Source: an uncultured Spirochaetales bacterium (GTDB lineage Bacteria; Spirochaetota; Spirochaetia; Sphaerochaetales; Sphaerochaetaceae). From it: 64,000 nucleotides of DNA. Every line of letters starts with the position of its first letter. The stretch's first letter is position 1. Position numbers and translations under genes: made by a program. The notes below the pieces were generated by a model. It did no database searches, had not been told where the DNA came from, and was given only the letters and a program-made list of their open reading frames with translations. The stretch is taken from positions 39,136 to 103,135 of the forward strand of contig CASENB010000024.1 of NCBI GenBank assembly GCA_949289305.1, given 5' to 3'. This document shows positions 1 through 9,165 of the stretch, in pieces.

Positions 1-1
1 G

Positions 2-859
2 AGTTTATCATTCCCTCAATACGTTGGATTTTTAAATAAAGTATATTCAGGTGTTAACGAAATTCCTGAAAACAACGGGCTAATAAATCTTCTTTATAGG
101 ATCCTTCAACAAATGAAAGGATATATGGAATCAAATGTGCTCGATGTTCTCATTAATGAAGATGCATCTGTAATTACTCTTGCAATGAGGAATTTCGATG
201 CTTTTGAACAGAATTTACAAACAACCGTAAGTGCAATGAGAGTTGAAGAGACTTTAGATTATTATAGATATATGCTTCCAGAAGGAACTACCTCTAGAAT
301 ATATTGTGCTGCCTCTACTTCTCTTAGAGCTAATCAAATGATTGTAGATGATCAGAATTTAGCAACAAGGATTTCAATGATTGCAACGATAATAATTGCA
401 GCATTTACGCTTTTCTCGTTGTTTAGAGGAATTGCTGCTATTATTCCTGTTGTTGTTGGCATAATGTTTAGTTATATCTTTATGTATATTACAGGCATTC
501 CTTTTGATCTTGTTACTATAGGATTTTCTTCTATAACTTTTGGAGCGGGAATAGATGATGCCTTGCACTTCTTATTGCATTATAGAGAAATAAAGAAGAA
601 TAACAAAAATAAATCAATCGAAGAGGTTATAATACTGACGCTTAATGAAACAGGCAGACCTATAATTCTCACAACTGTATCAATTGTGGCAGGGATGTGC
701 ATGCTTTTGTTTGCTTCATTTACCCCCATCATGTACTTTGGTCTTTTTATGAGCGTATCCTTAACAATAGCGATGTTAGCGACGCTTTTTGTTCTGCCTG
801 TTGTAATGATAGTGTCAAATAAAGTAAAACATTATTTTGCAAGAAGGCTTAGAAGATAA
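2..859 (+). CDS. RND/MMPL-family exporter, C-terminal part (5' end outside window)
   Basis: The reading frame is open from base 2, so the gene begins upstream; about 285 C-terminal residues are visible. After a soluble periplasmic-type stretch come roughly five membrane helices. One of them carries the glycine/acidic pattern FGAGIDDALHF, which matches the central helix of RND-superfamily (MMPL/SSD-like) exporters where acidic residues relay protons. The protein would sit in the inner membrane and export a lipid or hydrophobic substrate. Its stop codon overlaps the ATG of the flippase gene (TAATG), so the two are translationally coupled. That suggests a role in moving a glycolipid or polysaccharide precursor, which is inference. 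The substrate cannot be read from the sequence. Confidence 0.75.
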   Translation, partial: SLSFPQYVGFLNKVYSGVNEIPENNGLINLLYRILQQMKGYMESNVLDVLINEDASVITLAMRNFDAFEQNLQTTVSAMRVEETLDYYRYMLPEGTTSRIYCAASTSLRANQMIVDDQNLATRISMIATIIIAAFTLFSLFRGIAAIIPVVVGIMFSYIFMYITGIPFDLVTIGFSSITFGAGIDDALHFLLHYREIKKNNKNKSIEEVIILTLNETGRPIILTTVSIVAGMCMLLFASFTPIMYFGLFMSVSLTIAMLATLFVLPVVMIVSNKVKHYFARRLRR

Positions 860-2403
860 TGGCTAATAACACGAACGAATACAGATTCAAAAGCTCAACA
901 AGGAATGCAACTGTTGCCATTGTTACTCAAATAATAATGGGTGTCGTTAGCTTTGTTGAGCGAATTGTGTTCAATCAGTGTTTTATAGCCGATTATCTTG
1001 GTTTTTATAGCCTGTTTAAGAATATAATTTCGGTTTTATCTGTTGCTGAATTAGGATTAAATGTTGCTATTGCATATTCCCTATATGAACCTCTGGCAAA
1101 TGATAATTTTGATGAGATAAAAGCGATAATGGATTTTTTAAGGAAAATCTATTTTGCCATTGGATCTTTTATATTGGTTGGAGGCTTGATTTTTACTCCA
1201 TTTTTAAAATTTTTCGTTAAAACAGGAGTTTCAATGTCTTCTGTTCAAATATATTTCATAATTTTCCTCCTTAGTACTGTTTTTGAATATTATTTTTCGT
1301 ATAAGTACATATTATTTAGTGCAGATCAGAAACAGTATATTTCAACCTTAATCACCAATTTATCTTGGACTACTCTTTACATTATTCAAATATTTATTTC
1401 TATATATACGCATAATTTTCTTTATTATTCTTTGACTCTGTTTATTATAGATTTTTTTAGATGTATTTCTATTAACTTAATTGCAAATAAATACTATAAA
1501 TACCTTAAAGTAAAAACAAAGATAAAACTTAGTAAGGGAAGTAAACACAAAATTCTTTTTAATATAAGGGGATTGATGATTTCTAAAATCGGAGGCGTCG
1601 CTGTAAATTCTACTGATAGTATTTTAATAAGTGCTATTGTTGGTTCTTCCATACTAGGCCTTTACTCTAACTATCAAATGATTGTTACGGGATTGCTTGG
1701 CTTTACCACGATTTTTCCTAATGCGATTACTGCATCATTGGGAAATCAAGGGGCAACGGAATCTAATGATTCTGTTGCGACAGGATATAGGTCTATAGAT
1801 ATGAGTTACTTCATAATATATAGTATCCTATCCATCGTTCTTTTGAACATTATCAATCCTATTATTGGAACTTTTTTCGGCAAAGATAGATGCCTTCCTT
1901 TTAGTTCTGCATTAATAATTTGCATATTATTTTATCTTAACAATAATAAGTCCCTATATAACACATACAAGTCTTCTTTAGGACTATTCTGGTACGATAG
2001 ATATCGTCCTTTAATTTCTGGAGCTACCAATATAATTGTATCTATTTTCCTTGGAAATATAATGGGATTTAATGGAATTCTTTTGGGCACAATATTTACT
2101 TACGTAGTAATAGATCTATGGGTTGAACCTATGATTATCTACCATTATGGATTTCACCTTAGCTCAAGAAGATATATTTCCTTTGCAATGATAAGGTTGC
2201 TTTTAATAGTTGTTATAATGTTTTTTACACATTATGTTACAAGTTTTATTCCAGAATTTGGAATATTAAACATCATACTAAAAGCTGTTATTTCCTTATT
2301 GATTTCAGCCTTAATACTCTTTATTGTTTTCCATAGAGATGTTTATGTTAGACAATCAATAAAGGCATTACAGACGTTCTTGCGTAAAAAGAAAGATCGC
2401 TGA
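859..2403 (+). CDS. Wzx-like polysaccharide flippase (MOP superfamily)
   Basis: A 514-residue polytopic protein with about 12-14 hydrophobic helices, the usual size for Wzx/PST flippases. The N-terminal region (helix 1, then an FNQCFIADYLGFYSLFKN-like stretch and a helix with ELGLNVAIAYSLY) has the layout typical of oligosaccharide-lipid translocases of the MOP superfamily. Such proteins flip undecaprenyl-linked repeat units across the inner membrane. It overlaps the exporter gene by one base and is followed after 8 bases, including an SD-like GAGGGG, by the Wzi-like gene, so it is in an operon. Base composition is strongly A+T, as in the rest of the capsule cluster. The flippase call is strong; the sugar substrate is unknown. 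Confidence 0.85.
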   Translation: MANNTNEYRFKSSTRNATVAIVTQIIMGVVSFVERIVFNQCFIADYLGFYSLFKNIISVLSVAELGLNVAIAYSLYEPLANDNFDEIKAIMDFLRKIYFAIGSFILVGGLIFTPFLKFFVKTGVSMSSVQIYFIIFLLSTVFEYYFSYKYILFSADQKQYISTLITNLSWTTLYIIQIFISIYTHNFLYYSLTLFIIDFFRCISINLIANKYYKYLKVKTKIKLSKGSKHKILFNIRGLMISKIGGVAVNSTDSILISAIVGSSILGLYSNYQMIVTGLLGFTTIFPNAITASLGNQGATESNDSVATGYRSIDMSYFIIYSILSIVLLNIINPIIGTFFGKDRCLPFSSALIICILFYLNNNKSLYNTYKSSLGLFWYDRYRPLISGATNIIVSIFLGNIMGFNGILLGTIFTYVVIDLWVEPMIIYHYGFHLSSRRYISFAMIRLLLIVVIMFFTHYVTSFIPEFGILNIILKAVISLLISALILFIVFHRDVYVRQSIKALQTFLRKKKDR

Positions 2404-2411
2404 GGGGTAAA

Positions 2412-4196
2412 ATGAAAAGAATAACGATATTTGCTGTGCTAATAATGCTAATAAGTTCTCTATTTGCATCCAATTTGCAAAAGATCTATACAACAAGAGA
2501 CGATACATACAAAAGGGTTGAAACTCTATGTTCGAGAGCTGGTGTTATCGGCCCATCATCATTTTCCCCTCTGTCTGCACGTGTTCTTCAAATAGCACTC
2601 GATAGGATAGACAGAGAAACATTAAGCGAAAGAGATAAGGCAGAATACGATTCCCTTTATGCTGAAATTATAGAAGATCATTACTTATACGATAGCAAAG
2701 GTTTTGGTATCTCTCCTATTGCAGGAGTTAACATTGGCATAAACATTGCAAATTATTCAGACTTTGAATATGGAAACACATCATCTGGAGGAACAGCACA
2801 AACAGACAGAAGAGAAGACACTTTGATTCCATATAGATATGAAGATCCTTCCCTATCTTTGGGAGCAAAGATGAAATTCGGAGACAATGTATATTTAGAA
2901 GGCCGAATCGATTTAAAAAATCGAAATCAAATGATGCAAGAAACAACATTTGGCTGGGTTTATAGCAATCAAATACCAGAGAGAGCTTTTTTCTCAGGCA
3001 TTCCAGGAGAATGGCCATATAGAGCAGGAGGAAGTTTTGGCAATGATTACGTAAGCTTTATATTAGGTCGATTTCCACATAGCATGGGAAGTGGAATCAC
3101 AGGGAACATGGTAGTAGGAGACAATTTTGATTATCAAGAAGTTGTCACCCTTTCTTTTTTAAGCAATTATTTTTCTTATAACATGTCTCTTACAAGATTT
3201 GATCAGCAAATTATAACTGATGCTGAAAATCAGATCACGCAATTTTCAAGAAATGAGTTTTCTGGGCCACAACAATATAGAGTCGTTCACCGCTTTGACG
3301 TAAATATAGTAAATAAAGCAAGAATCGTTTTAAATCTTGCAACCCTATATAACTCATCTAATGCATTTGACGTCCGTTTCTTCTATCCTTTCGTGATATC
3401 TCATAATTATTACAATTATTCAAACGATGTAGATAAAACATACTTTGATGAAGCAAACAATCTTTTATCTGTTGAAGTTGAATGGAATATTGTAAAGGGG
3501 TTGGATTTTAATGCGCAAGTTGCTGTAGATCAAATGCAAATGTTCTGGGAAAACGATTCAGCTCTTCCTGCTGCATACGGCCTTCTTGGAAATTTAAAAT
3601 ACAATACATCACTTGGAAAAGGAACGTTAAATACTTGGTTTGAAGTCGCATACACTAATCCTTATCTTTATCTGAACGGAAAAAGAGATGTCGATGAGAA
3701 TGGAAATGTCATAGAAAACTCAATAGATTACAATCTAGATTATGTTGTTGGATATCTAACGCAATATTTAGATGATTATGGTTACTCGGGATATGTTTAT
3801 GGACCCGATACAATCGCATTCTCTATTGGTGCTCAATATTTAGCAGATGATGATAAGTATGAAGTCGGAGGAAACCTACTATATAAAATAAAGGGCCGAA
3901 AAGGGCTTAAACATTACTCTCCTGGATGCTATGGCTCAATTGTTGATATGAGTAATGCATATATAGAAAGCGATTCAGATACTTTCATGAATACATTTAC
4001 TCCATCTGGAGGATGGAAAGAGGCTGAACATCTATTGAAGCTTGCAATTTATGGAAAGTATAACTTTAAATACATATGGGGGAAGTTAACAGTATATTCT
4101 GCCTTTGGTTTTAATACGTATTTTAATTTTAACCATGTAGTTGGGAATACAGAATTTCAACCCCAATTGTTAATTGGAGCTAAATATTCTTATTAG
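2412..4196 (+). CDS. Wzi-like capsule-assembly outer-membrane protein
   Basis: A 594-residue exported protein. Residues 1-19 form a signal peptide (MKR, hydrophobic core, SLFAS cleavage region). Residues 30-80 hold a helical segment (SSFSPLSARVLQIALDRIDRETLS), like the N-terminal region of capsule-assembly Wzi-family proteins. The remainder is alternating polar/hydrophobic beta-strands ending in KYSY, as expected for an outer-membrane barrel. Wzi proteins anchor capsule or guide its surface assembly, and the position between flippase and polymerase genes fits. I recognise the family by pattern only, so the barrel and export are more certain than the Wzi name. SD GAGGGG at 2402-2407 sets the start. 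Confidence 0.6.
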   Translation: MKRITIFAVLIMLISSLFASNLQKIYTTRDDTYKRVETLCSRAGVIGPSSFSPLSARVLQIALDRIDRETLSERDKAEYDSLYAEIIEDHYLYDSKGFGISPIAGVNIGINIANYSDFEYGNTSSGGTAQTDRREDTLIPYRYEDPSLSLGAKMKFGDNVYLEGRIDLKNRNQMMQETTFGWVYSNQIPERAFFSGIPGEWPYRAGGSFGNDYVSFILGRFPHSMGSGITGNMVVGDNFDYQEVVTLSFLSNYFSYNMSLTRFDQQIITDAENQITQFSRNEFSGPQQYRVVHRFDVNIVNKARIVLNLATLYNSSNAFDVRFFYPFVISHNYYNYSNDVDKTYFDEANNLLSVEVEWNIVKGLDFNAQVAVDQMQMFWENDSALPAAYGLLGNLKYNTSLGKGTLNTWFEVAYTNPYLYLNGKRDVDENGNVIENSIDYNLDYVVGYLTQYLDDYGYSGYVYGPDTIAFSIGAQYLADDDKYEVGGNLLYKIKGRKGLKHYSPGCYGSIVDMSNAYIESDSDTFMNTFTPSGGWKEAEHLLKLAIYGKYNFKYIWGKLTVYSAFGFNTYFNFNHVVGNTEFQPQLLIGAKYSY

Positions 4197-4207
4197 TAAG
4201 GATAACG

Positions 4208-4237
4208 TTGCTATATTAATTTAAATTCAAATATAAT
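4208..4237 (+). promoter_or_regulatory. Possible sigma70-type promoter for the polymerase/ligase gene
   Basis: TTGCTA (4208-4213) and a perfect TATAAT (4232-4237) are separated by 18 bases, 24 bases upstream of the ATG at 4262. The region is A+T-rich, so chance matches are possible. Confidence 0.45.
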
Positions 4238-4261
4238 ACACAGGTCTGATGAGAGATAAAA

Positions 4262-5554
4262 ATGACAAAATTATTACATGATATTCATACTTATTTATTA
4301 GTAACTATTTCGACATTACTTGCTTTGTATTTAAATTTCTTTGGTACAATCGGGTTAGTTTTGTATGGACTACTTATTTCGTACTCTATTATTTTCATTT
4401 TTTCTAATTATAGAAGAATGGAACAATATAAGAATCTGCCGCTCGTTTTTTTTGTAATAGTTGCATACTATTGTTATTACATTTTAGCTGTAAGTATTAA
4501 TGGTAGTTTCTCTTATAATGGGCCGGCAATAATACAATTATTTTTGCTTTCTTATATTTGTTTCTTTAGAGAAGATGAAAGTAAAATGGTAAATGATGTT
4601 AATAGTATATCGAAGATTTTTACAATCTTCGGACTCGCTATGGGAATAGGGTCGTTTGGTATAGCAGTTTTTACTTTGTTCTTTCCTGATATAGTAAATA
4701 CATTTCCATCTGCTGTTGCAAAAAGTTTTAATTCAATAAAAGGCTCATTCCCATACGGTAGACTTGCTGGATTAAGAAAATATCCTAATCCAACAGCCCT
4801 TGCTTGTTTAACATCTATTGTTTTTTCTTTTTATTTAATATCAATAGAACATAGAAAAAGATGGTTGATTTCTGCTTTGTTTAATATAGTTCTTGGTGGT
4901 TATTTAATAGTAGTTGCAACAAATAGTAGAACAAATATGGTGTGCCTTGTCGCATTTGCTTTATGCTATTATGTTTTTTATTTTTTTGTTCTATATAAAG
5001 ACGATAATAAAAAGAGAAAAATACGTAATATAATTGCAGCTATTTTGTTACTTATTATTATTCTGTTTGTTGTGATATTAATTTGTTCTAATTCTGTAAG
5101 AGATTTCTTTTTTAATCATGTGTTTAGAATTTCTTCTATCAAAGATGCCTCAGGAAGAGATGATGTATATAAAATTACTTATGATTTAGGGAAGGGTAAG
5201 CGTCTCTTTGGTATAAATATGAATGAATATATGGAGACTACAGAATTGCCAAATGCGCATAATATTTATTTACAATTATTAACAGCAGGTGGAATTCCTT
5301 CTTTAATTTTATTTTGCATATGGTTTTTCTTTACCTTTTTTGCCGCATTTAAAAATTTGTTCTCTAAAGAAGAACCTAAAGAAATTCAAAACTTAAATTG
5401 TTTTTTTGTTAGTTTTATCATTTGTTATTTTTTACAAGGAATACCAGAGACTGGAGGTGTAGATATAATGTCGCCTTTTTCTATAGCAGCTCAGATTATT
5501 TTTGCTTACATCGATTTAATTTATTTCACTCGTGCCCGAAAATTAAGATCTTAA
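4262..5554 (+). CDS. O-antigen polymerase/ligase family membrane protein (Wzy/WaaL-like)
   Basis: A 430-residue inner-membrane protein with about ten helices. A long loop around residues 295-330 is followed by NAHNIYLQLLTAGGIPSLI, the hallmark H-N-x-hydrophobic stretch of the Wzy_C/O-antigen ligase domain. An upstream helix bears NSRTNMV, the other short conserved patch of this family. Such enzymes polymerise undecaprenyl-linked repeat units or ligate chains to lipid A core. It sits between the Wzi-like and cytidylyltransferase genes. Polymerase cannot be told from ligase by sequence alone; the flippase next door favours Wzy. Confidence 0.8.
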   Translation: MTKLLHDIHTYLLVTISTLLALYLNFFGTIGLVLYGLLISYSIIFIFSNYRRMEQYKNLPLVFFVIVAYYCYYILAVSINGSFSYNGPAIIQLFLLSYICFFREDESKMVNDVNSISKIFTIFGLAMGIGSFGIAVFTLFFPDIVNTFPSAVAKSFNSIKGSFPYGRLAGLRKYPNPTALACLTSIVFSFYLISIEHRKRWLISALFNIVLGGYLIVVATNSRTNMVCLVAFALCYYVFYFFVLYKDDNKKRKIRNIIAAILLLIIILFVVILICSNSVRDFFFNHVFRISSIKDASGRDDVYKITYDLGKGKRLFGINMNEYMETTELPNAHNIYLQLLTAGGIPSLILFCIWFFFTFFAAFKNLFSKEEPKEIQNLNCFFVSFIICYFLQGIPETGGVDIMSPFSIAAQIIFAYIDLIYFTRARKLRS

Positions 5555-5619
5555 AATAGTTCTTTTATTTGATGCAATGGTATTTGATAATATTAAGTTA
5601 GTATAGTAAGGATATAGAA

Positions 5620-6333
5620 ATGAATGTTGCTGTAATTTTAGCTGGCGGAGCAGGGCATAGAATGGGATTAGATATTCCAAAGCAATTCGTTACTGTTTAT
5701 GGGAAGCCCGTTCTTTTATATACCCTCGAAGGTTTTCAGAATCATCCTTTAATTGATGCGATCGAAGTAGTTTGTATAGAAGGCTGGCATGATGTTGTTT
5801 GGGCATATGCAAAGCAATATGGAATAGATAAATTAAAATGGATAGTTGCAGGTGGGAACTCTGGCCAAGAATCTATTAGAAACGGGGTCTATAATTTAGA
5901 AGATAAATTAAACGATGACGATCTTGTTGTGATACATGATGGAATTAGGCCTCTTGTAGAGCCTGCGGTATTAACAGATGTAATAACGAAATGTAAGAAA
6001 TATGGTAATGCAGTTACTTCTATGCCTTATAATGAACAAATATTCGTAATTAATGAGAAGAATCCAGAAACAACCACGCAATATATACCTAGAGAAAAGT
6101 TGCGTAGAGTGTCAACGCCGCAGGCTTATGGGTTTAGACTGCTTGATGATAAGTACCATGAGGCCTTTGAAAAGAAAATAGGGATATATGAATCTTCATA
6201 TACTAACACTATGATGGTTGAATTAGGTGTTACTCTTCATTTTGCAGCGGGGTCAGATAAAAATATAAAATTGACTACAGTAGATGATTTGGAATTATTT
6301 AAAGCGTATTTGAAAAGGGATAAAAAAACATGA
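5620..6333 (+). CDS. IspD/TarI-family cytidylyltransferase
   Basis: A 237-residue nucleotidyltransferase. The N-terminal CTP-binding loop is LAGGAGHRMG (residues 7-16) followed by PKQF (K21), diagnostic of the IspD/TarI family. HDGIRPLV (around 107-114) and a later TPQAY also match. IspD makes CDP-methylerythritol in the isoprenoid pathway; TarI makes CDP-ribitol for surface polymers. Placement at the end of a polysaccharide cluster and the IPKQF form make a TarI-like role (CDP-ribitol or another CDP-alditol for the capsule) plausible. No adjacent reductase (TarJ) is seen, so housekeeping IspD cannot be excluded. SD AAGGATAT precedes the start. Convergent with the next gene, 21 bases apart. 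Confidence 0.87.
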   Translation: MNVAVILAGGAGHRMGLDIPKQFVTVYGKPVLLYTLEGFQNHPLIDAIEVVCIEGWHDVVWAYAKQYGIDKLKWIVAGGNSGQESIRNGVYNLEDKLNDDDLVVIHDGIRPLVEPAVLTDVITKCKKYGNAVTSMPYNEQIFVINEKNPETTTQYIPREKLRRVSTPQAYGFRLLDDKYHEAFEKKIGIYESSYTNTMMVELGVTLHFAAGSDKNIKLTTVDDLELFKAYLKRDKKT

Positions 6334-6354
6334 TGTTCAAAAGTAGTTTAGAAG

Positions 6355-7299
6355 TTAACTTCTCAATTTTAAATATTGGTAATTCGTTTCAGTTATAGAA
6401 TTTTTATGCTTTTGATTCCATACAAGTTTTGAAAATATGTTTTTAGATAATATTTCATTTAATTTATTTTCATCATAAGGATCGTCAAGAATAGCAACAA
6501 GGTCATATAGACCTTCGCTTGTGTATTCCAAGCCATCAATAAGCTTTTTGATATCATCTAACTTGTAATATTGATACATTATTGAATAATCAAGTAGATA
6601 ATAATCAATTATGACATCATTGGTTTCCCAGTAAGTAGAAAGGAATTCCCTCTCGAATATAAATGGTTTTGACTCTGGAATTCCCCCTAATACAAAACAG
6701 TGTATTTTATTGTTTTGTATAAATGGCGTTTTTCTCTCCTTCGTATGTAAAGAGAATAACGGCATTTCAAATATCTTTTGCGGAATAGGAGATGAGACGT
6801 AAATAGTTGCGTCTAGCCACAGTCCTCCATGTTTTGAAATTAAGAATACCCTCATTATGTCTGATAGTTGGGCAAAAGAAATATATCCTGTATTATGTTT
6901 TTCAATAATATATGAGGGAATGTCTGCATATTGGCTGAAGTTATCTTTAGTAATAATGACGACTTCTGCTCCATTTGCATTTCTTCTGATGCTTGATAGG
7001 CACATCTTTACGAGATCTGGTGCATTTGCCTCTCCTTGCCACCACATTACCCAAATATATTTTTTATCTGGCTTTGTTGGTCTTAAAGGAACATTTTTAT
7101 ATTTATCAATTAAATACGAATATTTGCGATCAATATATGATAGTACATATTTGTGTTTCTTTTTCACAAAAGAATATACCCAACTTCGTTTAAAAAATGG
7201 AATAAAATACAAAAGTGATATTAAGGTTTCAAAACTTAGTTTCCATGATATTTTCTTTCCAACCCTAAACCAATTTTTAACTAACCACTTTGTATTCAT
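6355..7299 (-). CDS. Capsular polysaccharide synthesis glycosyltransferase (GT32/Caps_synth type)
   Basis: A 314-residue cytoplasmic glycosyltransferase. The block WVMWWQGEANAPDLVKMC (around 83-100) and SFAQLSDIMRVFLISKHGGLWLDATIY are characteristic of the Caps_synth family. The GGLWLDAT segment supplies the sugar-nucleotide/metal-binding Asp. These enzymes add a sugar to a growing capsule repeat unit. It is transcribed against the rest of the cluster. Its ATG is immediately preceded (on its own strand) by an A8 run, with two further A8 runs just upstream, which could modulate expression. Donor and acceptor sugars are unknown. Confidence 0.85.
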   Translation of the reverse strand: MNTKWLVKNWFRVGKKISWKLSFETLISLLYFIPFFKRSWVYSFVKKKHKYVLSYIDRKYSYLIDKYKNVPLRPTKPDKKYIWVMWWQGEANAPDLVKMCLSSIRRNANGAEVVIITKDNFSQYADIPSYIIEKHNTGYISFAQLSDIMRVFLISKHGGLWLDATIYVSSPIPQKIFEMPLFSLHTKERKTPFIQNNKIHCFVLGGIPESKPFIFEREFLSTYWETNDVIIDYYLLDYSIMYQYYKLDDIKKLIDGLEYTSEGLYDLVAILDDPYDENKLNEILSKNIFSKLVWNQKHKNSITETNYQYLKLRS

Positions 7300-7333
7300 T
7301 TTTTTTGCTACCTAATTTTTTTTAATTTTTTTT
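7299..7333. repeat. Three T8/A8 homopolymer tracts in the glycosyltransferase leader
   Basis: Runs of eight T on the + strand lie at 7299-7306, 7316-7323 and 7326-7333; the last two are units of AATTTTTTTT exactly 10 bases apart. They occupy the 5' leader of the minus-strand capsule glycosyltransferase. Slipped-strand length change could alter spacing of expression signals, and the phased A-tracts should bend the DNA. Confidence 0.6.
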
Positions 7334-7337
7334 GTAG

Positions 7338-7391
7338 GTTAAAGAAGTTTAACATAGCATGTTTAACTTGTCATCATGTGCGATAACAAGT
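7338..7391. promoter_or_regulatory. Inverted-repeat cluster between divergent genes
   Basis: GTTAAA (7338-7343) and TTTAAC (7348-7353) form an inverted repeat, with another TTTAAC at 7362-7367. They are followed by a 10-bp hairpin with one mismatch (7366-7375 pairing with 7382-7391, loop of six). The site lies between the divergently transcribed glycosyltransferase and the membrane-protein gene, so it may be an operator. No regulator can be named. Confidence 0.35.
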
Positions 7392-7419
7392 AAAAGATTA
7401 TGAAGAATATAATTTCGCA

Positions 7420-7447
7420 TTGATATTTAGCTTTTTGAAAGTACAAT
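7420..7447 (+). promoter_or_regulatory. Promoter-like elements directly before the membrane-protein gene
   Basis: TTGATA (7420-7425), 16 bases, TACAAT (7442-7447), then six bases to the ATG at 7454. No SD is present. The spacing places the transcription start at or next to the ATG, suggesting a leaderless mRNA. Confidence 0.42.
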
Positions 7448-7453
7448 ATTCGT

Positions 7454-9091
7454 ATGAGCAATGGAATCAATCAGATAAATCAAAATAGTAAGAATAATCA
7501 AATTCATATAAATCAGATGTCTGATGACAAAGCAACGAAAAAAGATTTATATGAGAAGTTATGGAGCGCAAGAGATTTTGAATTAACACATCAATGGCAA
7601 CGTTCCATTTTTCTTGCAACATTCATTGTTTTGCTATTTACTTTGTATTTCACTTTTGTCGGAATTATCGCTGATTATCATAATAACGACGTAACATATA
7701 ATGTAGATATTACATCGTCTCTAAACAGTGATGAGGCAAATTTTAATATTAGAAATGCAGGAAAAGTAGACGATGAGAGTGGTTTTAATTTTCTTTCTAA
7801 ATGGTTGATTAGGCTTTTACTTCTAGAAGTCATATGCGTTGCTGGATATAGCTTTTCTGTTTTATGGATTTGTATGGCAAAAGGCTCTAAATATATGTAT
7901 GAGCGCTTGGAAGCAGGAATTAATGAATCTTATGAGCGTGATTTTTTTGATGATGATACAAAAGAAACATTTTATAGGGAGAAAATGGATAACTTATGGA
8001 ATTTAGGAGACTATACTTTTGTCCCTAGACATGGAAATCTCCCACAATCAGAGTATGATTATAAAATGTTCAGTCTTAATGGCGCTAAGTTTTCCTCTTC
8101 AAAAATAAATATTTTGATTGGTTATATTCTTTGTATCGCTTGGATAGCATTGATGTTTTCTAGTTATTATATTGCTAATGAAGAGTGTTTTTCAAATCAA
8201 AGAATAGTAATTTTATTGATAGTATTGGTCATTATTGGTATTCCATTTTTCTTAAGTCCCAAAGTTCATTCAGGAGAGTGGGGGGTTTTTAATCATATTT
8301 TTCTAGTTGTTGAATCACTTTTTGCAAGGAAAAACGCTCCTTTGAAAAGGCAAATAAAATACATCGCAAGGGTTGTAAACGAAAAGTTCTCTTCTTGTAA
8401 AATTGAAAATAGCAATAGCCTAAGATTTATTGCATTGAATACTAAAACTGTTTTAAAAAAGTACAGTGAACGCACAGATAATCTAAGAGAGAAGATCTTG
8501 TTGCAAAGGTCTGCACAAGAAAAAAAACTTCTAAAAAAGCATATTAGGCGTATTCTCTCAGATGATAGATTACGTAATATTCTAGAAACTTCCTTAATGT
8601 ACAGAAGAACTTTTAACACATATTTTAAAGGTAATTGGAAAAGTAATGATGGTACTACTGAAATAACTATAAAAGATTCCTCTTTAGACATAGTTTCTTC
8701 CAATTTCTTATGCTTTAAAAATAATTGCGATGCTTGTAATAATGTGATAAAACTTGAGCTTGCAGGAGACAGCCCTTTTACAGAAGTTCGATTTTTTGCT
8801 GATACCGATTGGAAGAAAATTAGGACAGGGGACGAATATGATTTATTTGGCGATGCAAGAGTTTATCATGTGATAGCTAAAAATGATTATGCTGACCTTT
8901 ATTTTCATCTAAATTGCAAGAGCTCTTTAGCTGATAATATTTTGGTAAAAAATGGCAAGAAGATGAATGCTACAATGAGAATATTCTTTAATAGTATAGG
9001 TTGCAAAGAGACAAATAGAGGTTCTTGTAAAAAGAATTTTTGTGAAATGAAATTCACACTATATAAAAAAAGTACTTCTTCTAATTCTTGA
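7454..9091 (+). CDS. Orphan four-helix membrane protein, unknown function
   Basis: A 545-residue protein I do not recognise by name. Residues 1-25 are a low-complexity Asn/Gln/Ile tail. LWSARDFELTHQWQRS (37-51) leads into transmembrane helix 1 (about 51-73); helix 2 is about 117-141, helix 3 about 218-240 and helix 4 about 250-270. After a Lys-rich segment (about 345-375) comes a soluble C-terminal domain, partly beta-rich (TDWKKIRTGDEYDLF), with several cysteines. It stands alone, A+T-rich, at the edge of an accessory island carrying nuclease, ATPase/protease and toxin-antitoxin genes. A membrane effector of a defence system is conceivable but is only inference. It has no SD and a -10 box six bases before the ATG. 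Confidence 0.82.
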   Translation: MSNGINQINQNSKNNQIHINQMSDDKATKKDLYEKLWSARDFELTHQWQRSIFLATFIVLLFTLYFTFVGIIADYHNNDVTYNVDITSSLNSDEANFNIRNAGKVDDESGFNFLSKWLIRLLLLEVICVAGYSFSVLWICMAKGSKYMYERLEAGINESYERDFFDDDTKETFYREKMDNLWNLGDYTFVPRHGNLPQSEYDYKMFSLNGAKFSSSKINILIGYILCIAWIALMFSSYYIANEECFSNQRIVILLIVLVIIGIPFFLSPKVHSGEWGVFNHIFLVVESLFARKNAPLKRQIKYIARVVNEKFSSCKIENSNSLRFIALNTKTVLKKYSERTDNLREKILLQRSAQEKKLLKKHIRRILSDDRLRNILETSLMYRRTFNTYFKGNWKSNDGTTEITIKDSSLDIVSSNFLCFKNNCDACNNVIKLELAGDSPFTEVRFFADTDWKKIRTGDEYDLFGDARVYHVIAKNDYADLYFHLNCKSSLADNILVKNGKKMNATMRIFFNSIGCKETNRGSCKKNFCEMKFTLYKKSTSSNS

Positions 9092-9100
9092 TTTTATTAT

Positions 9101-9109
9101 GGGGGGGGG
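9101..9109. repeat. G9 homopolymer between convergent genes
   Basis: Nine consecutive G residues on the + strand, nine bases after the stop of the membrane-protein gene and 56 bases from the end of the convergent PD-(D/E)XK gene. Poly-G runs are typical slippage sites in spirochaetes. Here the run lies outside coding sequence, so any effect would be on read-through or transcript ends. Confidence 0.7.
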
Positions 9110-9165
9110 TATATATTTAGAAATTTGAGTTTCTAATTCCAACCATAACAGAGTTTGTTTTACGT

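Noticed and set aside
6857..7315. 152-codon open frame antisense to the capsule glycosyltransferase
   Set aside because: It lies wholly within the antisense of a well-supported gene, has no SD and shows no protein-like pattern.
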